Part shown: positions 46,867-54,797 of the stretch, piece by piece
How the letters are laid out: every line of letters starts with the position of its first letter
How positions within the stretch are numbered: the stretch's first letter is position 1
Assembly: GCA_020060765.1 (NCBI GenBank)
Contig: JAGUZQ010000060.1
Location: 1 to 64,000, forward strand
Source: Planctomycetota bacterium
GTDB taxonomy: Bacteria; Planctomycetota; SZUA-567
Length of the DNA stretch: 64,000 nt
Direction: 5' to 3'
Translations under genes and position numbers: made by a program
The notes under the pieces: model-generated
What the model was told of the DNA's origin: nothing
Databases searched by the model: none
What the model saw: only the letters and a program-made list of their open reading frames with translations

Positions 46867-47859
46867 TTAACAGTTGCATCCGCAACTGCGCCGTATCACC
46901 AGCCGTGGCGACAATGTACAAGCTTTGACCGTAGTTTCCCCACCGATCCGGTCAAACAACAGTTCAACCGCCTCCCGCGCCAGTTCCTCTACCGGCTGGT
47001 GTACTGTTGTCAGTGGCGGATCCAGCAGAGCGGTAAAATCCAGATCGTCGAATCCGATCACCGCGACATCTTCCGGCACACTCAGCCCGTCTGCTTTAAG
47101 TATCTGCATGGCGCGCGCCGCCACGAAATCGTTTGTACAAACCAAAGCGTCAACACCTAGTTTTTTTATAGCGTCGATCAGTTCAGGAAAATCGGCTGAG
47201 ACATTATCCGCCATCCCGTCCAATAACAGGCCATCGTCGAATTCTATCCCTGTTGCGTCCAGTGCCTGCCGGTATCCCAGAAATTTCTGCTGATTGGAAC
47301 GATTGGCAATACTGCTAGTCATAAAGGCTATTCTCTCGCAACCGTGTTCCCGAAGATGCCTGGTTGCAAGGTAACCTCCTAGATGCTTGTCGATGGCAAA
47401 ATCGTAAGCGTCTTGACAATCCATCAGGCGGATATATACGGTTTTTTCCTGAATAATTTCTTCCAGCCTCGCTGCAGGCAGGCTGTTCTGGATAATCAGT
47501 CCGTCCACGCCTCGGGATATAAACTCACGGATCAGTTTCTCCTCCCGGATGTGTTCGCTCCGCGAATCGCCTAACATAACCTGGTATCCAGCATTCCACA
47601 GAGTGGTATTTAGGCCATAAACCAGTTTGCTGTTGATCTGGACGGAGGCGAAACTGGAGATGATTCCGATAACCTTGGTAGGCAATCCCTGCAACGCGCG
47701 CGATGCCTGGTTTGGCGAATAATTCAGGTTTTTGGCGATATCCAAGATTTTTTGCCGTTTTTGTTCCGAGACATAACAATAAGGTTTATTCGATAAAACT
47801 GCAGAGACTGTTGATCGTGCCACTCCGGCTGCTTCTGCAATATCGTGCATCGTGGTCAT
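46867..47859 (-). CDS. LacI-family transcriptional regulator
   Basis: 330 aa. N-terminal helix-turn-helix ([22 protein letters not shown]), hinge ([13 protein letters not shown]) and sugar-binding effector domain ending [21 protein letters not shown]. First gene of the unit that continues with pseudopilin, LamG-like, DUF4838 and creatininase genes. Operator-like tandem boxes at 47869-47896 lie just before its start, so it likely represses its own unit. The terminal CGCNC is unusual. Confidence 0.92.
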   Translation of the reverse strand: MTTMHDIAEAAGVARSTVSAVLSNKPYCYVSEQKRQKILDIAKNLNYSPNQASRALQGLPTKVIGIISSFASVQINSKLVYGLNTTLWNAGYQVMLGDSRSEHIREEKLIREFISRGVDGLIIQNSLPAARLEEIIQEKTVYIRLMDCQDAYDFAIDKHLGGYLATRHLREHGCERIAFMTSSIANRSNQQKFLGYRQALDATGIEFDDGLLLDGMADNVSADFPELIDAIKKLGVDALVCTNDFVAARAMQILKADGLSVPEDVAVIGFDDLDFTALLDPPLTTVHQPVEELAREAVELLFDRIGGETTVKACTLSPRLVIRRSCGCNC

Positions 47860-47868
47860 TCTCTCTCC

Positions 47869-47896
47869 ATGAATCGGTTCATATGTATCGATTCAT
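47869..47896. promoter_or_regulatory. Tandem LacI-type operator boxes
   Basis: Two abutting 14-bp near-palindromes, ATGAATCGGTTCAT (47869-47882) and ATGTATCGATTCAT (47883-47896), approximate the same consensus ATGAATCGATTCAT. They lie 10 bp upstream of the LacI start codon on that strand. A third related copy, ATGAATCGGTTC, is at 48178-48189. Confidence 0.7.
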
Positions 47897-47959
47897 TTTA
47901 TCTCTATAAATATCCTTAGTCAAATATTCACACAACTTTTTTTGAGAAGTTTACTTGTC

Positions 47960-48507
47960 TGCCCAGCCTATCTCCCGTGCGCTAAAGCACAGTTTATGGC
48001 AGTTTCCGTCTGGCGCGCAGATAATCGTCCGGATCGTACGCCGTGCGGATACGGCGGTATGTTATGATAATTATTCAATTGGAGCACGACCTCAACTCCC
48101 TGCGTTGAACTGCCGATTCCTTCGAGCGCCCGAGCGGTTCCGGACTCAACAGGCATTACCCTGTTTATGCCTCTATCATGAATCGGTTCGACTACCGAAG
48201 CGCCATACGCCGTTGTCGCCTTTTCAGCTTCGCGGGCGTTTTACTGCGGAACGCTTTGGTTCTCCCAAGTTCCAATATAAGCAATTCATTTCCCCGCCAC
48301 GGACTTAGCCCCCGGCATGCCAAGCCACCCTCACCATTCGCGGATGCTCTGATGTTGGTTTCTGGTATATGAAAACCTTGACCCAATGCAATACTGCCCT
48401 TGCCATGGCTTCACATGATTATGCGCATGGTTTAGTTCCGCGCTGGTGGTTAGCAGTTACGCGTGCTGTATTGTCCAGCTTGCCCAGACTGATTTAGCTT
48501 GGCGCAC
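47960..48507 (-). mobile_element. Probable degenerate group II intron fragment
   Basis: Read on the minus strand, GTGCGCC begins at 48507, as expected of a group II intron 5' end (GUGYG), followed by intron-like noncoding sequence with GCTAACC near 48450 and AACTTGGGAGAACC near 48240. No reverse transcriptase frame and no convincing domain V hairpin were found, so it appears truncated or deleted inside. The boundary at 47960 is approximate. Assigned by eye from motif resemblance; the remaining 47897-47959 shows nothing recognisable. Confidence 0.4.
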
Positions 48508-48584
48508 TCATACCATCTCCTTCTGCGCGATTTCTCCCGCATTTCCAGCAGAATCCGCTCCGGATTCATCTCCAGGTTGTGCAT
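48508..48584 (-). pseudogene. Short reading-frame stub before the intron-like sequence
   Basis: On the minus strand AAGGAAGG precedes ATG 48584 and about 25 codons (MHNLEMNPERILLEMRE...) run up to the intron-like boundary at 48507. This could be the 5' exon of an interrupted or lost gene. Not recognised. Confidence 0.3.
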
Positions 48585-48610
48585 ATTCCTTCCTTTCAGG
48601 GTTATTGTAA

Positions 48611-48633
48611 GTTGTAATTTAATAAGTTACAAC
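48611..48633. promoter_or_regulatory. Inverted repeat upstream of pseudopilin pair
   Basis: GTTGTAA-TTTAATAAG-TTACAAC is a perfect 7-bp inverted repeat with 9-bp spacer, about 50 bp before the promoter at 48661. Possible operator. Confidence 0.4.
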
Positions 48634-48660
48634 TATTTTTTTCCTAATATGCGCGCGCAT

Positions 48661-48690
48661 TTGTGTTTACCATTTAAAGTATTGTATAAT
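48661..48690 (+). promoter_or_regulatory. Promoter of the tandem pseudopilin unit
   Basis: TTGTGT (48661-48666) and TATAAT (48685-48690) are 18 bp apart, 118 bp before the ATG at 48809. Confidence 0.5.
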
Positions 48691-48808
48691 ATAGTGTTAG
48701 TGTATTGCCTGAGCCTGGTGCCTGTTTTGGAGCAAATTTATATTTGCATAAGGCTTGCCAGGCTGCAAAATGCCAATGGCATTTGAGCGTTTGATCGCGA
48801 GGAATCAT

Positions 48809-49483
48809 ATGAATTATCGAAGAATTCAAAAAAGCGCGTCACTATCCCGACACTTCACCCTGGTGGAACTGCTGGTGGTGATTGCGATTATCTCGATCCT
48901 GGCCAGCCTGATGATGCCGATGCTTTCGCGTGCGCTGGGGTCGGCGCGGTCGGTAGCGTGCGTCAGCCAGTTGAAACAGCACTATATCGGCTTTCTTTCC
49001 TACGCAGACGAAAACCAAGGCTGGCTGCCGAAGTATTACAACGGCAGTAAAACCTGGGTCGAGGTGTTCTGCCTCAACGGTTACAGTGGAGTCACTTATC
49101 GACAGGCTTGGGGATACGACGGCAGAAACGCCTGCGGTATCTGGGTCTGTCCGGAAGACGCACGCAGTTTGCCGGGCGGTTCGGTGAACGGCGGAGTCAG
49201 TTACGCCATCAACAATATCATCACCAACACCGCGTCCGGTTATAAATGGTATAAGATGCGGCAGATCAAGACCGTCGGCCAGACCTCGCTGATAATGGAC
49301 TCCTGGGTCGCCGATTTGTCGCAGGGGCCTTATTTCATCCAACCCTATACGCAGCTTGATCGCGTCAGCTACCGGCATATGGGCAAGGCCAACGTGATGC
49401 GCGTCGACGGCGTCGTCAAGGGCTACCACGAAGTTGAAGTACCCTCCAGCAAGGACGATCCGTTCTGGGGGTATGTACAATGA
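48809..49483 (+). CDS. Pseudopilin with H-x9-DG motif
   Basis: 224 aa from ATG 48809 (GAGGAATCAT upstream). Leader of 15 residues ending SRH, then [12 protein letters not shown]; -1 is His. C-terminal RHMGKANVMRVDGVV fits H-x9-DG. The stop overlaps the next pseudopilin start by 4 bp (ATGA), so the two are co-translated. Upstream open frame extends to 48755 but has no better start. Confidence 0.88.
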   Translation: MNYRRIQKSASLSRHFTLVELLVVIAIISILASLMMPMLSRALGSARSVACVSQLKQHYIGFLSYADENQGWLPKYYNGSKTWVEVFCLNGYSGVTYRQAWGYDGRNACGIWVCPEDARSLPGGSVNGGVSYAINNIITNTASGYKWYKMRQIKTVGQTSLIMDSWVADLSQGPYFIQPYTQLDRVSYRHMGKANVMRVDGVVKGYHEVEVPSSKDDPFWGYVQ

Positions 49484-50325
49484 AAAACGCTATTTGCACA
49501 ACTCATTCGACAATGCCGCGAACTTTCACCCTGGTGGAGTTGCTGGTGGTGATTACAATCCTGTCGATTCTTGCCAGCCTGCTCCTGCCCGCCCTTTCCC
49601 AGGTGCGCAAAGTCGCGCAGCGGGCCGCCTGCGCCAGCGGCCAGAAACAGATTTATCTCGGCGCTGCTATGTATGCCGGGGATTACGCCGACTGCCTGCC
49701 TAACGTGGTCACTGCCACCGGCCGCGCCCACGCCGTCACCACCGAAGGCTGCCACTTCGCGGAGGATTATCTGAGCGTGCCGGTAGAGAATTACGCCAAG
49801 TACGAAATCTACGGACAGATGAAATCGCTGAAAAACCTCCTGCGCTGCCCGGCGGTGGACACGCAGTTCACCGGCGATTGGGGGCGTATCCACGGCGAGT
49901 CGTGGGAGCGAATGTTCACGCAATACATGTTCACCGCCTTCACCGCCTGGGACTGGCAGAACAAGGTGGTTTACCGCCATTGCCGACTGGGGAAAATGAA
50001 ATCCGACGTGCTGCTGTTGCAGGACATGATGCACACGGTGCCGACCGAACCCGCCAACGTCGACCGGTATCAGTACGAAAACAACCACGCTTCGGTCTGG
50101 CCGGGATTTTCTCCCGACGGAGCCAACTGCCTGTTCGCCGACGGGCGGGTGGCCTGGACGCAGGCTGGAAATACCGTGAAGCCTTCCGCCACCGAAGGCG
50201 CGCTCTTTCCGGCCAGCTACGGATTTTATTACGGTTACAGCGCCAGCAGCAACACCGTGCGCATGTACAACCCGAACGGCGCGGCGATAAACGACCCGGT
50301 CGAAGCGGCCAAGCATTTCTGGTGA
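49480..50325 (+). CDS. Pseudopilin with H-x9-DG-like motif
   Basis: 281 aa. Leader ends MPRT, then [12 protein letters not shown]; -1 is Thr. C-terminal FADGRV is a relative of the DGH motif. Overlaps the previous pseudopilin by 4 bp. Downstream are the MITE-like element and the large exported PHP-like gene. Confidence 0.87.
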   Translation: MKNAICTTHSTMPRTFTLVELLVVITILSILASLLLPALSQVRKVAQRAACASGQKQIYLGAAMYAGDYADCLPNVVTATGRAHAVTTEGCHFAEDYLSVPVENYAKYEIYGQMKSLKNLLRCPAVDTQFTGDWGRIHGESWERMFTQYMFTAFTAWDWQNKVVYRHCRLGKMKSDVLLLQDMMHTVPTEPANVDRYQYENNHASVWPGFSPDGANCLFADGRVAWTQAGNTVKPSATEGALFPASYGFYYGYSASSNTVRMYNPNGAAINDPVEAAKHFW

Positions 50326-50348
50326 TGGCTACAATAAGGCTTTAGGCT

Positions 50349-50515
50349 CAATACGGTTTAATTAAGAGGAAATCTTTCTGTTTTCAATAAAAACTTGCGA
50401 ATCGTCATTCCCGCGAAGGCGGGAATCCAGGCGGGAAAACCGTACGCAACACCTCCTGGATTCCCGCCTTCGCGGGAATGACAGTACAAGTTTTTCCTTA
50501 ATTAAACCGTATTGT
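50349..50515. mobile_element. MITE-like palindromic element with target duplication
   Basis: About 167 bp, almost wholly palindromic. The outer ends are CAATACGGTTTAATTAAG and its exact inverse (50349-50366 and 50497-50514). Inner 28-bp perfect arms at 50404-50431 and 50455-50482 start GTCATTCCCGCG and end GGAATCCAGG. The 9-bp sequence CTTTAGGCT occurs directly at both sides (50340-50348 and 50516-50524), consistent with a target-site duplication. No coding capacity, so it would be moved in trans. Confidence 0.75.
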
Positions 50516-50635
50516 CTTTAGGCTACAGGCTTCTGGAACCACCAACCCTGAAGCCTGAAAAATGCGCGTGTTTTTCATTTCAACTTGTCAGAGACCACAA
50601 ACTGTTTGCAATTTTCGCCAACCCTAGGAGAACGC

Positions 50636-53600
50636 ATGAACAGACCGCATCCCCAAACGACCGTTATCGCAATCCTGACGCTGCTGTTGCTGTCTGCCGT
50701 CGGTTTTACGGGAGAGGAAAACCCCGTAGTGCTGGGCGTCACCCGTTACGACGGCGAAAAGTACAACGTCGAATTCGGACGCTACGACCGCATGGCGCCA
50801 GTCTATCGCCAGAACGGCATCGAAGCCTCGCTCATCACCCTTGGCGATGTGTATCCCAGCCGCAAGTTCACCGAAGACCAACTGGTGGCAAAATGGAAAC
50901 AGTTCCACGCCATCCTGTTGATTCCGGAACACGAAGGAGTCGCGATCCTGACGCCGGAATGCGCTGCCTACGCCAAGGTGGTCGGCGCGGCCTTGGCGCG
51001 GTACGTCTCCGAGGGCGGCGGGCTGGTGGTGACTCCCCGGCCGGTGCGTTATCCAGGGCAGGATGACGAAAAATACTGGAACATCGTTTTCGAGCCGCTT
51101 GGCATCACGCTCCTGCACGAAGGCGTTTTTGACAAGACCCGCCAGTTCGAGGGCAAGACCCTCTGGTATCAGAAAGAACCGTTCTGGTACACGCAGAACA
51201 TCGCGCCGCACCCGGTGACGGAAAACGTGAAACGCCTCTGCCTGCCGCTGCACGACTTTGGCCATTTCCCCGGCCTGGTGGCGCTGAAATATTCCGGCGA
51301 CTGGCAGGTGATTGTCAGCGGCGAGGCCGAGGCGAAAAGCTATCTTTCCGGCAACGACAACAACGTCGATATCGAAAAAGAGGGAACCTATCAAACCCTG
51401 CCACCGGTGGCGGCGGTGCGGACTTTGGGCAAGGGGCGCATCGTCAGCTATCCCCTAGCGACGCTGTTCACCGGTCTTAACCATAAAAACCCGCTCTGGC
51501 CGGACATCGTCGAGGAAAAGGGCGACGTGAAAAGCGAACGCCCCAGCGACAGCATGAAGATGCAGATGAACGCGGTGAAATGGGCGGCGCAGCCCGCGCA
51601 GGCGCTGGCGGAATTCGGCACTTTCAAAATGCCTCCTTTCCAGAAAGTGGAATTCCCCAAAACCGTGGACTGGGACGCCGTCAGATTCGGCAAGGAATCG
51701 AAAATCAGCTACGCCGACGGAGTGACTCCCGACCTCGCCGACCGCTACCAGGGCGTGCGCGGCATCATGGGCGCGCACACCTCCTACAGCGACGGCCAGG
51801 GCACGGTGGCCGAATACGTCGCGGCGGCGAAGGCGGCGGGGCTGTCGTTCATCGTCTTCAACGACCCGCTGGAACAGCTCACGCCCGAGACTATCGAAAA
51901 GCTTAAAGCCGACTGCCAGGCCGTCAGCGACGACACGTTCCACGCCTGCCCCGGCATCGAGTTCACCGACGGCATCGGCAACCGTTGGGCGTTCTGGGGC
52001 GAGAAAATCCGCTGGCCGCACGACACTTTCCAGAAAGGCGAGTTCACTTACAAGCAGTGGGACGGCAAGCGCATCAACCACTACGGCGAATACAACATGT
52101 TTATCACCTCGCCTTCCAGCGCGCTGCTTAGCTACAACCAGTTGAGGGAAAACGGCGCGCATCCGGAAAACCTCTGGTGGTTCTGGGATGTGCTGCCGCT
52201 GGTATACGACCAGGGTAAACTGGTGGCGGATAATTACAAGGACTATCTTTTCGCCCTACGCGACCTGCGCTACGTTGCTCCGTCTTCTTTTACGCGAATC
52301 AACACACCCGCCGACGTAGCGGCGGCGGCGGGGCTGTGCTTCACCGGCTACAAGGATCTGCCTTCCGCGGTCAAAGCGCTGAACACGCACTTTTGTTCCT
52401 ACTACGCGGCGGAAGAAGGTCAACAGTACATGAGCCAGGGGCCGGAGATTTCCTACTGGCGCGCGGTCAACCGCCAGATGGAACTTCCCTGGTACTCCAC
52501 GCGCGGCGCACAGCGGGTGAAGCTGAAATTCGCCGTGCGCTCCGAGGACGGTATCGCGGAAGTAATCGTCCACGACGCCGACGCCGGGGCGATCCGTCGC
52601 TTCGCGGCAAACGGCGAGAAAGCCTTTGCCCGCGAGTTCGAACTGGCGCACGACAAGCAGCATTACGTCTCGCTGGAAGTGGTCGACACGAAAGGCAAGA
52701 AAGCCTATTCCAATTTCCTGCTGGTGTTCTGCTATAAGCAGGGTCTGTTCCGTTGCGGTGACAATCTGAATATTCTCGGCCCCCTGGGAATGCTGTGGCA
52801 TCCCGACCGCAGCCAGGACTTACCGCTGGCCAAGTATTTCGCCAACGGCGAGGATTTCACCATGGAAGGCTGGGATCGCGGCGGCTCCCTCTGCCCCATG
52901 CCGGAAATACGAACCGAAGACCGCATCTGCTTCGCCGAAACCGGCGGCAAGGGCTACCCGCCGCGCTACGGCGACGATTCGGTCATGATCGGCAAAATTC
53001 TCAAGGTTCATTTGGCGAGTAACAACCTGCAGATTTGCAGCATGGAGATGACCAGGCGCTCCGAAAGATTCGACAGCGCCGACCGTCCCGGCCCCGCGTT
53101 TTGCAGCGTGCCGAAAGATTTGGGCGACCTCGAATATTTCGAGCGTACCCACACCATGTTCGCGCCGATGCAGCGCCTCGACCATTTCATTATCTGGAAC
53201 TACCGCCGCCGCCACGAAGGCAGCGAAAACTATCGCGGCTCGCTCATGTGGCACGAAGGCGAAATCCGGATCAAGAAAGACCTGACCCTGACAGGGCGGG
53301 TGCCGATTCCGCTGCTGTATGAAGAGGTTCCCGTCGATCTCGCGCGCAACTGGGGCGACACCTTCGTGGTGAAAGACGCGGATAAAGGGATGCAGACCCT
53401 GATCCTGACCAATGAGGAAAAGCGGGTGCGCGCCCACGGCACGATCCAGCCCGGAGGCTACGCGGCGCGTATTCCGTCGCTGGTGGGCTACAACGCCTTT
53501 TTCGCCCCCGCCGGTTCCGAATTCGTCTATGACATGCAAATGCCGGGGCGGCTGTATATCGGTCTGGGCAAGGACGGACAGAAGCTCAAAGCAGGCACGG

Positions 53601-54229
53601 TGATAAAATACCGCTTCGCCATCGCCACGCTGCCCGACTATTCTCCCGACACCAATTATCTCGATCGTATCGCCAGCCTCATGAACCTGTCGGAAAACGG
53701 CGAGGGCGCGCCGGTAGAGGTGAAAACCGGTTTCCTGCCGAACAGCGCTTTCTTCCTGACCGCGCAGGCCGCCGATTGCGAAGCCGCTTTCACCGCCGGC
53801 CCCGCATTGCAGGTCATCGACCAGCCGTTCAAGGTTACGGGGCTGCGCGATAACGGCTGCGCGGCGGTCTACAGCAGCCAGCGCCCCTGGTTCCGCTATA
53901 TCGGCGTGGCCGACGACGGGGTCGCCTATTTCCAGGAACCGCTCGACCGGAAGAACGACCTCTGGGTCGGCAACGTCTTTGTCTGCGATGACGATACTCT
54001 GAAACTGACCCTGATCGACGACGGGCAGGAGCCGGGCAAGCTTCCTTTTCTAGAACTGCACAATCCCGGCGTGAAACCGGTGACGACGCTGCTGCGCTCG
54101 CCCCGCAACACCCCGAAATACGGCGGGATGAAAACCGTACTAATCGTGCCACCGGGCGCAAGCCTCCACCTGACCATCAACGACGGCGCGTTCGTGAATG
54201 AAGACAATAGCGTTTCAGCAAACCGTTGA
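50636..54229 (+). CDS. Large exported protein with PHP-like domain
   Basis: 1197 aa from ATG 50636 (CTAGGAG 6 nt upstream). Signal peptide (TTVIAILTLLLLSAVGFTG). Residues about 25-300 look like a class I glutamine-amidotransferase-like fold of the type found in exported sugar-related proteins (VVTPRPVRYPG, LGKGRIVSYPLATL). Residues about 375-480 resemble a PHP domain: GAHTSYSDGQGTVAEYVAAAKAAGLSFIVFND and CPGIEFTDG. The PHP metal motif is altered, as H-x-H-x-x-x-S-D-G has become G-A-H and TDHD is NDPL, so metal catalysis may be lost. The rest is beta-rich. Downstream of the two pseudopilins. Function unknown. Confidence 0.72.
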   Translation: MNRPHPQTTVIAILTLLLLSAVGFTGEENPVVLGVTRYDGEKYNVEFGRYDRMAPVYRQNGIEASLITLGDVYPSRKFTEDQLVAKWKQFHAILLIPEHEGVAILTPECAAYAKVVGAALARYVSEGGGLVVTPRPVRYPGQDDEKYWNIVFEPLGITLLHEGVFDKTRQFEGKTLWYQKEPFWYTQNIAPHPVTENVKRLCLPLHDFGHFPGLVALKYSGDWQVIVSGEAEAKSYLSGNDNNVDIEKEGTYQTLPPVAAVRTLGKGRIVSYPLATLFTGLNHKNPLWPDIVEEKGDVKSERPSDSMKMQMNAVKWAAQPAQALAEFGTFKMPPFQKVEFPKTVDWDAVRFGKESKISYADGVTPDLADRYQGVRGIMGAHTSYSDGQGTVAEYVAAAKAAGLSFIVFNDPLEQLTPETIEKLKADCQAVSDDTFHACPGIEFTDGIGNRWAFWGEKIRWPHDTFQKGEFTYKQWDGKRINHYGEYNMFITSPSSALLSYNQLRENGAHPENLWWFWDVLPLVYDQGKLVADNYKDYLFALRDLRYVAPSSFTRINTPADVAAAAGLCFTGYKDLPSAVKALNTHFCSYYAAEEGQQYMSQGPEISYWRAVNRQMELPWYSTRGAQRVKLKFAVRSEDGIAEVIVHDADAGAIRRFAANGEKAFAREFELAHDKQHYVSLEVVDTKGKKAYSNFLLVFCYKQGLFRCGDNLNILGPLGMLWHPDRSQDLPLAKYFANGEDFTMEGWDRGGSLCPMPEIRTEDRICFAETGGKGYPPRYGDDSVMIGKILKVHLASNNLQICSMEMTRRSERFDSADRPGPAFCSVPKDLGDLEYFERTHTMFAPMQRLDHFIIWNYRRRHEGSENYRGSLMWHEGEIRIKKDLTLTGRVPIPLLYEEVPVDLARNWGDTFVVKDADKGMQTLILTNEEKRVRAHGTIQPGGYAARIPSLVGYNAFFAPAGSEFVYDMQMPGRLYIGLGKDGQKLKAGTVIKYRFAIATLPDYSPDTNYLDRIASLMNLSENGEGAPVEVKTGFLPNSAFFLTAQAADCEAAFTAGPALQVIDQPFKVTGLRDNGCAAVYSSQRPWFRYIGVADDGVAYFQEPLDRKNDLWVGNVFVCDDDTLKLTLIDDGQEPGKLPFLELHNPGVKPVTTLLRSPRNTPKYGGMKTVLIVPPGASLHLTINDGAFVNEDNSVSANR

Positions 54230-54334
54230 GCATTGAGCTATAGGTGCGCAGGCGAAGCTGGCGCAGACAAAAGCCGGTAGCAAATCCGGCACATTTAAAG
54301 GCTGAGAGGGTACTAGCCACCAGGATGGAACTGA

Positions 54335-54718
54335 ACCGTACGTTATCCCATACGCGGAGTATTGATGGGTTCGCAAGGAATCAGTTACTGGACGTTCAAC
54401 TCCAGCAAGGGAGATCCCTTCGACCACGGCGATGGTTACGACGAAGGCATCAACTATCTTGATCAGAAAGACAACAGCCCTGTCACCACCGTCAGGCTGG
54501 AGGCGCTCCGGGACGGACTGGAGGACGCGGCCTATATGCGCATTCTCGAAAAGCTGATCGCCGAGGCCAAAGCAAAAGATCCTGCTCTCGATATGTCTGA
54601 AGCCGAGGTTCTCGTCACAACCGCCGCCCATGAGATGCACGATGCTAAAAGCTGGGAAAGGCTGTTAGCTTGGCGACAGAAAATGGCTGAGTCAATCAAG
54701 GAGCTTTCGGCTAATTAG
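54335..54718 (+). pseudogene. DUF4091-type C-terminal remnant of a glycoside-hydrolase-like gene
   Basis: About 127 codons in frame from 54335 (the first ATG is 54365) to the stop at 54718. The sequence ISYWTFNSSKGDPFDHGDGY followed by VRLEALRDGLEDAAYMRILEKL is the C-terminal signature of DUF4091 proteins, which are normally much longer. The upstream 100 bp holds no matching coding sequence and a stop lies just before it, so the gene is decayed or truncated. The TTG/ATG at 54362/54365 could allow expression of a fragment but no good ribosome site was seen. Confidence 0.6.
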
Positions 54719-54734
54719 CAGACGCAGAACACTC

Positions 54735-54797
54735 GGTTCGAGTTTCGCATTTTTTACGCATCACCATATACAAAACAAAAAAGTGCGAAACTCGAAC
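54735..54797. repeat. Short element with inverted ends (copy B)
   Basis: GTTCGAGTTTCGCATTTTTT pairs with AAAAAAGTGCGAAACTCGAAC across about 20 bp. The ends match the element at 5159-5289. It lies between the convergent DUF4091 remnant and the M28-GNAT gene and could double as a transcription-end hairpin. Confidence 0.5.

Noticed and set aside
54735-54756. tRNA-like T-arm sequence GGTTCGA
   Set aside because: The stem around the loop does not pair, and no acceptor or anticodon arm is present; it is the end of the inverted repeat.
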